DNA of 64,000 nucleotides, taken from Lentilactobacillus sp. Marseille-Q4993. Lineage in GTDB: Bacteria; Bacillota; Bacilli; Lactobacillales; Lactobacillaceae. The position numbers were made by a program, and so were the translations under genes. Of the stretch, positions 8,022 to 17,114 are shown in pieces. The notes beneath the pieces were generated by a model. The model saw only the letters and a program-made list of their open reading frames with translations. It did not search any database and was not told the origin of the DNA. The stretch lies in the NCBI RefSeq assembly GCF_951230165.1, contig NZ_CATNVB010000002.1:62001-126000 (forward strand), given 5' to 3'. How positions within the stretch are numbered: the first letter of the stretch is position 1; the number at the start of each line of letters is the position of its first letter.

Positions 8022-8684
8022 TTACATATTTTTACTTAACCCCATGCTGAATAGGGCAACAATGATAACGATTAGCATAACTAATCCAATTACTCTTTTT
8101 AAAGGGCTTACTTTTCCAAACGGAACTCCTACAACATAAGCTGCTAGGAATCCAGAAACTAAGCCACCAATGTGCCCAGCAATGTCAATTCCGGATGTTG
8201 CAAGACTCATCCCAATGTTTAACACAATAAACAGCAAAAATGTTTTTGCCATGGAAGAAATTACCGGATTGTCAGAAAAACTTTCACCTAACATCATGAA
8301 TGCTCCAAATAATCCAAATATCGCTGTACTTGCTCCAGCGGAAACGCTGATGCTAAATGCAAAACTGGCTAAGTTCCCAACAATTCCAGATACAATAAAC
8401 AATACTAAGAATCTTGTGTGGCCAAATATTTGTTCAACGTACTGGCCGATAAAGTAAAGAGTAATTCCATTCATCAAAATATGAGTGAATCCAATATGAA
8501 TGAACATTGGCGTAAACAGTCGCCAGTATTCACCTTGAACAATCAACGGATTAAACTTAGCACCAAACCTAACTAAGTTAGTCGGATCAGTAGTCCCACC
8601 GCTAATGGTCATAATTCCAAACACAACGACCATAATTGCCAGTAGGCCGTACGTTATAAACGGTTTATCTTTTATATTATTCAC
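8022..8684 (-). CDS. Rhomboid-family intramembrane serine protease
   Basis: It cleaves membrane proteins within or near the bilayer. The 220-residue protein has about six membrane helices, the oxyanion histidine and asparagine in HILMNGITLY (H68, N72), the catalytic serine in GAST (S119) and the catalytic histidine in GHIGG (H170). It lacks the extra N-terminal cytosolic domain of Bacillus YqgP/GluP, so it is a minimal rhomboid. The start is a GTG with GAGGATAA close upstream. It sits between yqgN and yqgQ. Confidence 0.93.
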   Translation of the reverse strand: MNNIKDKPFITYGLLAIMVVVFGIMTISGGTTDPTNLVRFGAKFNPLIVQGEYWRLFTPMFIHIGFTHILMNGITLYFIGQYVEQIFGHTRFLVLFIVSGIVGNLASFAFSISVSAGASTAIFGLFGAFMMLGESFSDNPVISSMAKTFLLFIVLNIGMSLATSGIDIAGHIGGLVSGFLAAYVVGVPFGKVSPLKRVIGLVMLIVIIVALFSMGLSKNM

Positions 8685-8699
8685 AACTTATCCTCTTAA

Positions 8700-9251
8700 C
8701 TAATAAATAATTTTCTTTATGGTAACATCATGGTCCCTAACCGGCCAAATTGGCTCCTTGTAAAATTGTGGCGGCAAAGCTAACGAAATTGTATTTCCTT
8801 CATAATCTGCAAGGTAACGATCATAATATCCGCCACCAAACCCAAGGCGATTACCAAGTTTGGTGTATGCCAATCCAGGCACAATAATCAAATCAATGTC
8901 ACGCTTATGATAAACCTTTCCTCCCTTGGGCTCATCAGCGCCAAAGTAGGACTTTTCCATAACCGTACTAGAATCATACTGAACAAACTCCATTTGCCAA
9001 TCTGAAAGTGTTCTTGGCACGACCACCGTTTTTCCTTCCCGCCAAGCATCCTCAATTATTGGGGTGGTAACTAACTCGCCGGGCATACTCATGGTAACGC
9101 CAATAACATTGCTGTTTTTATATTCAGGTGAATCAATAAGCTGCTTAACCAATCTACTACTCTGAGAGTCAAACGCGCCATCATTTCTTAACTCCGTTAA
9201 CTTTGTCAGAATCATTTTTCGAACCGCTGGTTTTTTATCCAAGGCTAACAC
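8700..9251 (-). CDS. yqgN: 5-formyltetrahydrofolate cyclo-ligase
   Basis: It converts 5-formyltetrahydrofolate with ATP to 5,10-methenyltetrahydrofolate, returning a storage folate to the one-carbon pool. The 183-residue protein has the family signature GNRLGFGGGYYDRYL (133-147) with the glycine-rich ATP loop, and VPGLAYT before it. It starts the five-gene run yqgN-rhomboid-yqgQ-glcK-rhodanese. A terminator hairpin lies 17 nt upstream of its start, so it is either read from a promoter hidden there or depends on read-through. Confidence 0.94.
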   Translation of the reverse strand: MLALDKKPAVRKMILTKLTELRNDGAFDSQSSRLVKQLIDSPEYKNSNVIGVTMSMPGELVTTPIIEDAWREGKTVVVPRTLSDWQMEFVQYDSSTVMEKSYFGADEPKGGKVYHKRDIDLIIVPGLAYTKLGNRLGFGGGYYDRYLADYEGNTISLALPPQFYKEPIWPVRDHDVTIKKIIY

Positions 9252-9260
9252 TCCATCCAG

Positions 9261-9344
9261 TTAAATTAAAAAAGGTTTGGGCACACTTGCCCAAGCCTTT
9301 TTAATATTGAGAGAGTCATTAACGAACAAACTTTGCTTTTTCAT
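9261..9344 (-). CDS. Possible 27-codon leader ORF overlapping a terminator
   Basis: ATG with a good ribosome binding site (GGAGGG, 7 nt upstream) opens a 27-codon frame (MKKQSLFVNDSLNIKKAW...) whose 3' half is the terminator hairpin at 9268-9303; the stop lies 10 nt before the yqgN start. In many lactobacilli rpmG (ribosomal protein L33) is found at this place; this peptide does not resemble L33. It may be a leader peptide whose translation opens the terminator, a remnant, or chance. Low certainty. Confidence 0.3.
   Translation of the reverse strand: MKKQSLFVNDSLNIKKAWASVPKPFLI
9268..9303 (-). terminator. Terminator or attenuator upstream of yqgN
   Basis: AGGCTTGGGC pairs with GCCCAAACCT around ACACTT-type loop, followed by six T. 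It probably ends the penicillin-binding protein transcript, but because of the small ORF covering it, it could act as an attenuator of yqgN. Confidence 0.8.
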
Positions 9345-9417
9345 TATCGACCCTCCAATTAGTTTTTATCAACGACAGTAATTTTATCATCTACGCTAAT
9401 CAGTTACCAGCCTCGAC

Positions 9418-11472
9418 TTACTGATTATTGGCTGATGACCTAGCTTCAACTGTACTCCAGTAAGCAGAATATATTTTCTTAGCCAATTGCATATTGTTAC
9501 TTTCAGCGTCAACATCAAGGTTTGGCATTGCAAGCGCCACAACAACCTTTGGATGTTTAGATGGTGCATATGAACCCAAACTCAAAGTAACAGTTTCCTT
9601 ACCGTTGTAGAATGTCTGGGCCGTACCTGTTTTAGCTGAAATTCCCGGCTTGATAGTATCTAGTTCTCCACCAGTCTTGTATTGGTTAGAGCCGTGAACA
9701 ACCTGGTACAATCCACGTTTGACAAGCGCACGTTGGGCAGGAGTCATACTTACGTAGTTCAGAACCTTAGGCATCACCGTTTCTTTAACAGCCCCTAACT
9801 TTCCGGACTTTGTTGTCCCCCGAATAGCCTTAACAACATGGGGTTCAATTCTATAGCCACCGTTGGCTATTGTAGACATGTATTGTGCAACTTGAATCAT
9901 AGTATAGGCATCGTAGTTTCCGAAAGAAAGATCAAGAGCACTACCAATATGGGTAAAGTCGCTTTCACCTTGAATCCCTGTTGTTTCACCAGGAATATCA
10001 ATTCCCGTCTTCACTCCTAACCCAAATTGTTGAAAATGGGCACGCAGTTTAGGGAAAATACTTGTGCTCATGTTGAGGGCGCCACCATCAACATAGTTGA
10101 ATTTAGCTTCTTTCATCGCTAACTGCATCATGTATGAGTTAGAGGATACTTCTAGCGCACCAGCAGCATCGACTGATATATCGGCACTCCCTTTTTTATT
10201 AAACCAAGAAGACTTCTTAACACCACCAACGTTGATTGGTTTATCAGTAAGAGTACTATTGCCTGGCGTAATAACCCCATCCTGTAGGGCTCCAGATACC
10301 ATTGCCCCTTTGACAACAGATCCCATAACAATAGAACTATTAATAGTTCCAAGAACATTGGACGTTATCTTCTGGGTTTCTGGATCGCGATTAACACCCG
10401 CCATTCCAATAATTTCACCATTATTCGGGTTCATAACCACGGCATAGGTTCCGGTCGAGTACCCACCAGCCCCCTTCTCAGCACTCGTAACAAGTGATTG
10501 AAGTTTCTTCTGGAATTTAGCATTGATGGTCAGTTGCAAGTTGTCTCCCTTTTGACCACCATACTTCTTTACTTCTTTTGTGATTTCGTTATCACTATTC
10601 AAAAACACTTGGGTTTGAGACTTAGTTCCCCGAAGAACTGGTTCGTATTCTTGTTCAAGATAACTTTGACCAACACTGTCATTTCTCGAATATCCTTCAG
10701 CGAGCAATTCATTTACCCGATCAGATGGTAATCCCGTTTTTTCATTTGAAACGGTTCCGGCAATGTTTTGAATCGATTCACCATCAGGATAGTTTCTTCG
10801 CCAACTAGTGCCGACGTTAATTCCGGATAAATCAGCTAAATGCTCCCCAACGGCAGCAATTTCTCTTTGAGTAACGCCATCATCCTTAATGTTGACCGTT
10901 GATAGCTGATAAGCGCCAGCCATCTTTTCAAATATGGCCGCTGCATTTTTCGTCTGCCTACTAAAGTTAACCGAATGTGATTGAACATAATCAAGTGCTT
11001 TCTGGTATCTAGCATCAGAGCTATAAGAAGACGCATTTGGAATTTTTTTCAGCACGTTTGATAGGTTATTTGTATTAGACAAATAATACTCAGCCAACTG
11101 CCCCTTAGTCAAAGTCCTAGTGGAAATGCTAACGTACTTAGCCAACTTGGTTGCCGTATCGTAAATATCTGATGACAGCGCGTTAACACTTTTGGTGTAG
11201 GTAATAGCCGGATGAGCTGAATTTCCTACTAACACTTTGCCGTCAGAATCGTAAATCATCCCCCGCTGAACGTTGGCACTAACGACCGATGAATCCGAGC
11301 GGTTAACTTCGGCCTTGAACTTGCTACCATATAGAACTTGCAGATATGCAAGCTGAACTACCAATGCAATAAACAACACCCCAACCACCGCAAAAATAAC
11401 GTTGATTCGGAATGGAAGTGACGATGATCTAGATTTCTTTTTTCGTTTGTTTCTTTTTCTAAAAATTTTCAA
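9418..11472 (-). CDS. pbp2: Class B penicillin-binding protein (PBP2 type transpeptidase)
   Basis: A monofunctional D,D-transpeptidase that crosslinks peptidoglycan outside the membrane, working with a SEDS glycosyltransferase. I place the start at TTG 11472, nine nt after GAGGAG; this gives 684 residues with a basic cytosolic tail (FRKRNKRKKK) and one membrane helix at about 22-45. Motifs: active-site SVVK at 385-388, SSN at 443-445 and KTGTA at 614-618. The N-terminal dimerisation domain has the RGMIYDSDGKVL box. No PASTA domains follow, so it is of the PBP2b/PBP2-elongation type rather than PBP2x. It is divergent from the YfhO-type gene and upstream of yqgN. Confidence 0.93.
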   Translation of the reverse strand: MKIFRKRNKRKKKSRSSSLPFRINVIFAVVGVLFIALVVQLAYLQVLYGSKFKAEVNRSDSSVVSANVQRGMIYDSDGKVLVGNSAHPAITYTKSVNALSSDIYDTATKLAKYVSISTRTLTKGQLAEYYLSNTNNLSNVLKKIPNASSYSSDARYQKALDYVQSHSVNFSRQTKNAAAIFEKMAGAYQLSTVNIKDDGVTQREIAAVGEHLADLSGINVGTSWRRNYPDGESIQNIAGTVSNEKTGLPSDRVNELLAEGYSRNDSVGQSYLEQEYEPVLRGTKSQTQVFLNSDNEITKEVKKYGGQKGDNLQLTINAKFQKKLQSLVTSAEKGAGGYSTGTYAVVMNPNNGEIIGMAGVNRDPETQKITSNVLGTINSSIVMGSVVKGAMVSGALQDGVITPGNSTLTDKPINVGGVKKSSWFNKKGSADISVDAAGALEVSSNSYMMQLAMKEAKFNYVDGGALNMSTSIFPKLRAHFQQFGLGVKTGIDIPGETTGIQGESDFTHIGSALDLSFGNYDAYTMIQVAQYMSTIANGGYRIEPHVVKAIRGTTKSGKLGAVKETVMPKVLNYVSMTPAQRALVKRGLYQVVHGSNQYKTGGELDTIKPGISAKTGTAQTFYNGKETVTLSLGSYAPSKHPKVVVALAMPNLDVDAESNNMQLAKKIYSAYWSTVEARSSANNQ

Positions 11473-11605
11473 TGTGTCAAACTCCTCACGTGAATTCAAT
11501 TTTATCAAATTTTTTCTTTAAAAACTAGAACACTTATCCATTCTTTAAGATATTTATGCTATCCTTAAACCTGTTAATTTTAAAAAGATAAGGTTGATTT
11601 AGACA

Positions 11606-14230
11606 ATGAAAAACAATAGAGTAACTCACGTACTTAGCTTCATAGTGCCCGTGATTATCGTCACAGCGTACTTTATCTTTAGAGGGTTCACCCCGTTTGG
11701 CTCATCATCATTACTGACGGTGGACATGGGACAACAATACATAGATTTTTACGCATATTTTAGGCACGTACTTTTAACTGACCCAACTGGAATATTCTAT
11801 TCATTCCAAAAAGCCCTTGGTGGTGACATGTTTGGTACCTGGGCTTACTATTTGATGAGTCCATTAAATTTACTTTTTGTTATTTTTCCAAAAAGTATGC
11901 TGCCATCTGTTGTAACCTTTGTTACCTTACTTAAATATGGATTAAGTGGGCTTACTTTCTCCATCATGGGCTCAAAAGTATTCAAACGAACAAACCTATT
12001 ACTTCCGGTCCTCGCCACTGTGTATTCACTTATGGGCTGGATGGTCGCAAACCAACTTAACTTGATTTGGCTTGACGCCCTTTACATGTTACCACTCATT
12101 TTCCTTGGTTTATATAAGATCAAAAGTGAAAATTCAGCTAAACTATACACAATTTCATTAGCATTAATGCTGATTTTTAACTACTATATGGCATACATGA
12201 TTCTTTTGTTTACCGCTGTTTACGTCCTCGTATTCTGGCTTGAACCCAAGGCTGGTATCAAGAAAAATGTTATTCGAGCATGGTCAATCTTAAAGCCAAC
12301 TCTGATTGGTATCCTTCTTAGTGCCTGGGTAACCATTCCGACTTATTACTCACTGCTGGGAAGCAAGGTTGCCACAGCTACTAAACAGCTCAAATTCAAA
12401 TTTGATTACAACCCACTAGACATGATTGGAAAATTCATCAATGGTTCGTATGATTTCAAACAGTTGCCAAGTGGAACCCCAAATTTATTCGTTGCTAGTT
12501 TGGTAATTATTTTCTTCCTGTACTATTTCTTTTCAAAGTCAATCTCTCGAAATCTAAAGGTTAGAAGCTTGATATTTACTGCCTTTTTGGCCCTATCACT
12601 CTGCTTCAATCCATTGGATCTTCTATGGCATGGATTTCAAATGCCCGTTTGGTACCCATACAGATTTTCATTTGTTGTCAGTTTCTGGATGATTCTAATC
12701 GCTGGCGAAGCGCTGACTCACACATCACTGACTGACCTAGAAGTAAAACCGTTCTTTATTTCTATTGGAATAATGGTTGTCGGCCTAATCTATATCGCCT
12801 TTAGAATGAAGAAATACGAATACATGGATCTTAAGAAATACCTATTTGGTGTAGCGTTCTTCGTTGCAACTGCAGCGCTAATTTTACTGATTTCCAGAGG
12901 AAAACAAGTTAAATTGCTAAGTTTGACCCTATCCTTACTAGTAGTTAGTGAAATGGGCCTTAACTTAATCAATTCGCTAAACAGTATTTCATACGTTTCA
13001 AATAATGAATACAATAACTACGCTAGAAAGCTTGATGAGGCGGTTGGTAAAGTTAAAAGTGCCGATAGTTCCAGCAAGTTCACCAGAGTTGGAACCACAT
13101 TCATGCGGTCTAAGGATGACCCAATGACCTCCGACTTTAACGGTGCATCAAGCTTCTCTTCAACACTTGAACAATCGACATCCAACTTCTTCGGTAATAT
13201 CGGGACTCCAAACGGGGATTCATTCGTTGTTTACACCAACCCCACAACATTTACTGATGATCTGTTATCAATGAAGTACGTTATTTCTCAAGATGGAAAT
13301 AAAGAGAATGGTCAAAAGAGTACCTTAGCCACATTATCAAATTATTCGGTCTCAAGAGCGGATTTGCGGGAGTATCAACTAATCGATACTACCAAGGATT
13401 ATTCAATCTATAAAAACCCGAATGCGTTACCGTTAATATTTAGTACTGATTCTCTACCAATGGAAAATCTGGCTAAAAATAACGATCCAATTCAGTATCA
13501 AAGTGCTCTTGCCAACTCGCTTGGGGCAAACAACGATATCTTCAGCTTGATTCAACCAACTAACCTAAAAACAACGAATACCAACCCAATTGGTTCTTTA
13601 AATAATACGTTGATCAGTAAGGCTAGTTTGTTAAAACCTGCAACAATAAGTGTCGACGTTCCTACCTCTAAAAACAGTTCCACGTACATGACATTCAATC
13701 CTGAATTTTCATCGGACGAAATATCACTTTCTATCAACGGTCAACCATACAACCAGTATCGCCCATTTAAAAAGCTGGCGGTAATCAACTTAGGGAATAA
13801 CGGTAATGCGGACCAACCAATTCACGTTAGTTTTAAGATAAAGAAGGCCAACGTTTGGACTTCAAAAATCAATTTCTATAGCTTAAACAATGATAACTTA
13901 GATAAATTGATGACGAAGTTAAATAAATCAGCCTTACCCGTTACTAAAGCCAGAGCTAATAGCGTTACCACTAAGCTAATTAATACTGAAAATAGTGACG
14001 AAATCAAAACTACGATACCTTATGACAAAGGGTGGACTGCTGAGATCAATGGTAAGAAGGTTCCGATTTCAAAATGGTCAAACTACTTTATCGCAATCGA
14101 CAATCCAACCGACGGTACATTAAAGCTAACTTACTTCCCCAAAGGATTTAAACTTGGAATAGCAATTTCGCTAATTACGTTAATCGGTGCAATTGGTCTA
14201 ATTATAATCAAGAAGCATAAAACTAAATAA
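11606..14230 (+). CDS. yfhO: YfhO-family polytopic membrane protein (GT-C glycosyltransferase-like)
   Basis: An 874-residue protein with an N-terminal membrane helix, a loop rich in conserved residues (DMGQQYIDFYAYFRH, about 40-55), ten or more further membrane helices up to about residue 450, a large extracellular domain (about 460-840) and a final membrane helix followed by IIKKHKTK. This is the layout of YfhO proteins, which in Bacillus and Listeria glycosylate lipoteichoic or wall teichoic acids. Acceptor and sugar cannot be told from sequence. Monocistronic, divergent from pbp2, ended by a bidirectional terminator. The ribosome binding site (AAGG) is weak. Confidence 0.88.
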   Translation: MKNNRVTHVLSFIVPVIIVTAYFIFRGFTPFGSSSLLTVDMGQQYIDFYAYFRHVLLTDPTGIFYSFQKALGGDMFGTWAYYLMSPLNLLFVIFPKSMLPSVVTFVTLLKYGLSGLTFSIMGSKVFKRTNLLLPVLATVYSLMGWMVANQLNLIWLDALYMLPLIFLGLYKIKSENSAKLYTISLALMLIFNYYMAYMILLFTAVYVLVFWLEPKAGIKKNVIRAWSILKPTLIGILLSAWVTIPTYYSLLGSKVATATKQLKFKFDYNPLDMIGKFINGSYDFKQLPSGTPNLFVASLVIIFFLYYFFSKSISRNLKVRSLIFTAFLALSLCFNPLDLLWHGFQMPVWYPYRFSFVVSFWMILIAGEALTHTSLTDLEVKPFFISIGIMVVGLIYIAFRMKKYEYMDLKKYLFGVAFFVATAALILLISRGKQVKLLSLTLSLLVVSEMGLNLINSLNSISYVSNNEYNNYARKLDEAVGKVKSADSSSKFTRVGTTFMRSKDDPMTSDFNGASSFSSTLEQSTSNFFGNIGTPNGDSFVVYTNPTTFTDDLLSMKYVISQDGNKENGQKSTLATLSNYSVSRADLREYQLIDTTKDYSIYKNPNALPLIFSTDSLPMENLAKNNDPIQYQSALANSLGANNDIFSLIQPTNLKTTNTNPIGSLNNTLISKASLLKPATISVDVPTSKNSSTYMTFNPEFSSDEISLSINGQPYNQYRPFKKLAVINLGNNGNADQPIHVSFKIKKANVWTSKINFYSLNNDNLDKLMTKLNKSALPVTKARANSVTTKLINTENSDEIKTTIPYDKGWTAEINGKKVPISKWSNYFIAIDNPTDGTLKLTYFPKGFKLGIAISLITLIGAIGLIIIKKHKTK

Positions 14231-14237
14231 CCCATCA

Positions 14238-14284
14238 AAAAGGGCTTCAGCATCATCTCTGTAACGAGATGGCTGAAGCCCTTT
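14238..14284. terminator. Bidirectional terminator between yfhO and the HesB-like gene
   Basis: AAAGGGCTTCAGC and GCTGAAGCCCTTT form the lower stem, extended by ATCTC/GAGAT above a small bulge. It lies between convergent genes. Confidence 0.85.
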
Positions 14285-14295
14285 ACTATTCATCG

Positions 14296-14613
14296 TTAAT
14301 TTTTATCTAGTTCGCCGTTTTCCCTATATCCAAACGTGAGATCCTCGCTAATAGCAGGATCATAGTTCACGATTAGGTCATACCCCTTGAAGAACCACTC
14401 GTCACCCTCACCTACATAGTACGTGACGCCATCTTTAACCGTTTCAGCGTAGATGTCTCGTGGATTATCATCACGCGTTAGAGCTAAGGAGAAGCCGTCA
14501 TGAACGGGGGTCTTACCATAGACCTTGCCGTAAAACCTTACCCCATTACCTTCACTCAGACCCATTTCATCTTCAAACCATTTGCTGGCCGAATCCGTCA
14601 CTGTAATTTTCAT
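14296..14613 (-). CDS. HesB/YadR/YfhF-family protein without cysteines
   Basis: A 105-residue protein with the HesB-like fold seen in A-type iron-sulfur carriers (KITVTDSASKWFEDEMGL..VRFYGKVYGK, then GVTYYVGEGDEWFF). It contains no cysteine at all, so it cannot carry an iron-sulfur cluster the way IscA/SufA do. Such cysteine-free members (YneR-like) are common in lactic acid bacteria; their function is unknown. Ribosome binding site GGAG about 8 nt before the ATG. Confidence 0.85.
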   Translation of the reverse strand: MKITVTDSASKWFEDEMGLSEGNGVRFYGKVYGKTPVHDGFSLALTRDDNPRDIYAETVKDGVTYYVGEGDEWFFKGYDLIVNYDPAISEDLTFGYRENGELDKN

Positions 14614-14734
14614 ACTGTCACGCTCCTTAACTATTTGTCATCGCTTACATTATTATATCATTATCCCTTAGCTAACAAAACAATTACACTTTCACAAACT
14701 ATCCTCGATAATGCATTTTTATAAAAACGGCAAT

Positions 14735-14769
14735 AGAAAAACCACCGCTATTCAATGATTAGCGGTGGC
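14735..14769 (-). terminator. Terminator of the mltG-udk-greA operon
   Basis: CCACCGCTA pairs with TAGCGGTGG and is followed by TTTTTC on the minus strand, 17 nt after greA. Confidence 0.88.
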
Positions 14770-14785
14770 CCATTATCAACTACAA

Positions 14786-15259
14786 TTATTCAACGCTTGT
14801 GATTTTGACTTCCATACTTCCAGCTGGAATTGGAATTGTAACTACTTCGTTCAATCTGTGCCCAAGAAGCCCCTTTGCAATTGGCGAGTCATTTGAAATC
14901 TTGCCAGACATTGGGTCTGCCTCGGCTGCCCCAACAATTTGGTATGTTTCGGGATCTTCGTCAGGTAATTCTTGGAAAGTAACCTTTTTACCAACGGTAA
15001 CCTCGTCCTTATCTGATGAGTTAGAATCAATGATTTGAGCGTACTGAATCATGTGCTCAATGGTTTGAATTCTACTTTCAAGCATACTTTGCTCATCCTT
15101 AGCTGATTCGTACTCTGAGTTTTCAGACAAATCACCGTAGGAACGAGCAATCTTAATTCGCTCCACTACCTTAGGACGTTGGTTTACCTTTAAGTCCTCA
15201 AGTTCCTCTTCAAGTTTTTGTTTACCTTCGGCTGTCATTGGATATGAATCTTCTGCCAT
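14786..15259 (-). CDS. greA: Transcription elongation factor GreA
   Basis: GreA enters the secondary channel of RNA polymerase and stimulates cleavage of backtracked RNA. The 157-residue protein has the N-terminal coiled coil (about 10-80) with the tip acidic pair in [19 protein letters not shown] and a C-terminal FKBP-like domain ([18 protein letters not shown]). Length is typical. It is the last gene of mltG-udk-greA, 16 nt after udk. Confidence 0.97.
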   Translation of the reverse strand: MAEDSYPMTAEGKQKLEEELEDLKVNQRPKVVERIKIARSYGDLSENSEYESAKDEQSMLESRIQTIEHMIQYAQIIDSNSSDKDEVTVGKKVTFQELPDEDPETYQIVGAAEADPMSGKISNDSPIAKGLLGHRLNEVVTIPIPAGSMEVKITSVE

Positions 15260-15275
15260 TGTTGTTCTTCCCTTC

Positions 15276-15946
15276 TTAGATTGTAGAATCTGAATTATTA
15301 TCGATTCTCTTTGAGCCCCGCTTAAGGAGAATTGATTTGATTTTGGTAGTTAGCAAGTCAACCGCGACTTGGTTTTCTCCACCCTCTGGAACAATTATGT
15401 CTGCATACCTTTTTGTCGGTTCAACAAATTGATGGTACATCGGCTTAACAGTATTTAAATACTGTTTGATAATTCCGTCAAGACTCCGACCACGTTCTTT
15501 CGTGTCTCGTTCAATTCGACGAATGATTCGAATGTCGTCATCTGTATCAACGAAAACTTTGATATCCATCAAATCACGAAGCCGCTTATCATCTAAAATC
15601 AGAACTCCTTCAAGAATGATAACTTCTCGTGGTTCTTGTCTAATAGTATCAGTACTTCGAGTGTACTGGTCGTAGTCATAAACTGGTTTATCAATTGCCT
15701 TGTAGTCAAGGAGTTGTTTTAGCTGTTTAATCAGTAAATCGGTATCAAACGCAAGCGGATGATCATAATTAACTTTTTTCTCTCGGCCATCGGCATGTCC
15801 GTCTGGTCATTATAATAAGAGTCTTGCTGAAGGATCATGATTGAATTATGGGATAATTCATTAAAAATCTTTCGGCTAACTGTAGTCTTACCACTTCCAG
15901 ACCCACCGGTCACACCAATAACGACAGGCTTTCTTGTTTCACTCAC
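15276..15946 (-). pseudogene. udk: Uridine kinase, disrupted by one frameshift
   Basis: Uridine kinase salvages uridine and cytidine to UMP and CMP with ATP or GTP. The first frame (from 15946) encodes the P-loop GVTGGSGSGKTT and LQQDSYYND, then changes frame at ERKK. The other frame continues at once with [14 protein letters not shown] and runs without stops through [44 protein letters not shown] to the normal C-terminus. The break is at an A6 run (15774-15779; T6 on the given strand); a seventh A would restore an uninterrupted 223-codon gene. Either a true -1 mutation, slippage-prone phase variation, or a base-call error. All catalytic parts are otherwise intact, so decay would be very recent. 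Between mltG and greA. Confidence 0.92.
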
Positions 15947-15965
15947 TGTGTCTTACTCCTTAGGA

Positions 15966-17069
15966 TTACTGCATGTACTTAGCGGTCTTTTGTTGATGCT
16001 CAACATAAGTTCTCGAATAGTATATCTTACCAGACTTAGTGTCCGCAACAAAATATAGATACTTTTTCGATCTTTGGGCTGGATTCAGGACAGCCTTAAT
16101 CGAACTAAGGCTTGGGTTGGCAAATGGTCCAGGGCCATACCCGGTGTTTTTATAGAGATTATAAGGTGAATTTACCTTTAAATCTTTATTTGTTAACGTC
16201 TTTGATTCCTTATTGATTGCATAGAGAACCGAAATATCAGATTGAAGTGGCATGTTAATAGCAATTCGGTTTAAGAACACCCCAGCCATCTTCCGCCTGT
16301 CAGCCTGCTTGGAACCTTCCTTTTCAACCAAAGATGCCAATGTCATAAAGTGTTGAACAGTCATCTTCTTTTTCTTGATTTGACTGTAGTAAGGCGTCAT
16401 AACTTGATTAGTTTTCGCAACCATCTGATCAACTAACTGTTGAAGTGACATATTCTTCTTAACTTCATAAGTTGCTGGGAACAAATATCCCTCAAGTGGA
16501 TACCTAGTCCCTTTTGATTTCACTGCTGAGGTCAAAAGCTGAGGGTATTTCTTTGCTAATTGGTTAGCAAACCGATCATTCTTCATCAACTTAATAAAAT
16601 CAGCCTGAGAAAAATCAGTAGTCATAGCGATTCGTTGGCCAATTTGTTGAACGTTAGCTCCTTCAGCAACTAAAACCTTTCCCTTTGCACTTTGAATTGG
16701 CTCATCACTACCACCCTTTTGCAGGTTTTTAGCAATTTGCTTCAAGCTCATCGATGGCTTCAATTGATAATAACCAGCTCTGAAGTTAGAAAGATTATTC
16801 GATTTAACATAGTAATCGAAAACCATCCCGCTCGTAACAATTTTTTTATTTTGTAAAATGGAGCCAATTTGCTTATTTGAAGCACCAAGTGGAATGTGAA
16901 CCTGCTTTACGTTCTTATTATGAGGATCAAGTGGTTTTAGTGCATTTTGAAAATACCGATACCCTAGAATCCCGGTCAAAACAAGTAACAACACCAGAAT
17001 CGTTATCACGGAAATAATGATTTTTCTACCTAATCCTCTATTAGGCTTAGGCTGCGGACTGTCGTTCAT
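15966..17069 (-). CDS. mltG: Endolytic transglycosylase MltG
   Basis: MltG cuts nascent glycan strands at the outer face of the membrane and sets glycan length. The 367-residue protein has a short cytosolic tail, one membrane helix (about 17-38), a LysM-like region (about 55-120) and the YceG catalytic domain with LEGYLFPATYEV (192-203) and the catalytic glutamate E249 in SLVEKEG, followed by LQSDISVLYAI. Start ATG is preceded by AGGAGG. It begins the operon with udk and greA, an arrangement common in lactobacilli. Confidence 0.96.
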   Translation of the reverse strand: MNDSPQPKPNRGLGRKIIISVITILVLLLVLTGILGYRYFQNALKPLDPHNKNVKQVHIPLGASNKQIGSILQNKKIVTSGMVFDYYVKSNNLSNFRAGYYQLKPSMSLKQIAKNLQKGGSDEPIQSAKGKVLVAEGANVQQIGQRIAMTTDFSQADFIKLMKNDRFANQLAKKYPQLLTSAVKSKGTRYPLEGYLFPATYEVKKNMSLQQLVDQMVAKTNQVMTPYYSQIKKKKMTVQHFMTLASLVEKEGSKQADRRKMAGVFLNRIAINMPLQSDISVLYAINKESKTLTNKDLKVNSPYNLYKNTGYGPGPFANPSLSSIKAVLNPAQRSKKYLYFVADTKSGKIYYSRTYVEHQQKTAKYMQ

Positions 17070-17114
17070 TAGTAGCTCCTCCTATCAACTGTCAACCTAA
17101 TTATAATTAGGAAA

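Noticed and set aside
9268-9303. rpmG (L33) expected between the penicillin-binding protein and yqgN
   Set aside because: Translating 9253-9417 in all frames by eye gives no L33-like CxxC zinc ribbon or RNYLTSKN-type sequence.
11473-11508. TTG 11508 as start of the class B penicillin-binding protein
   Set aside because: No ribosome binding site before it, while TTG 11472 has GAGGAG at 9 nt.
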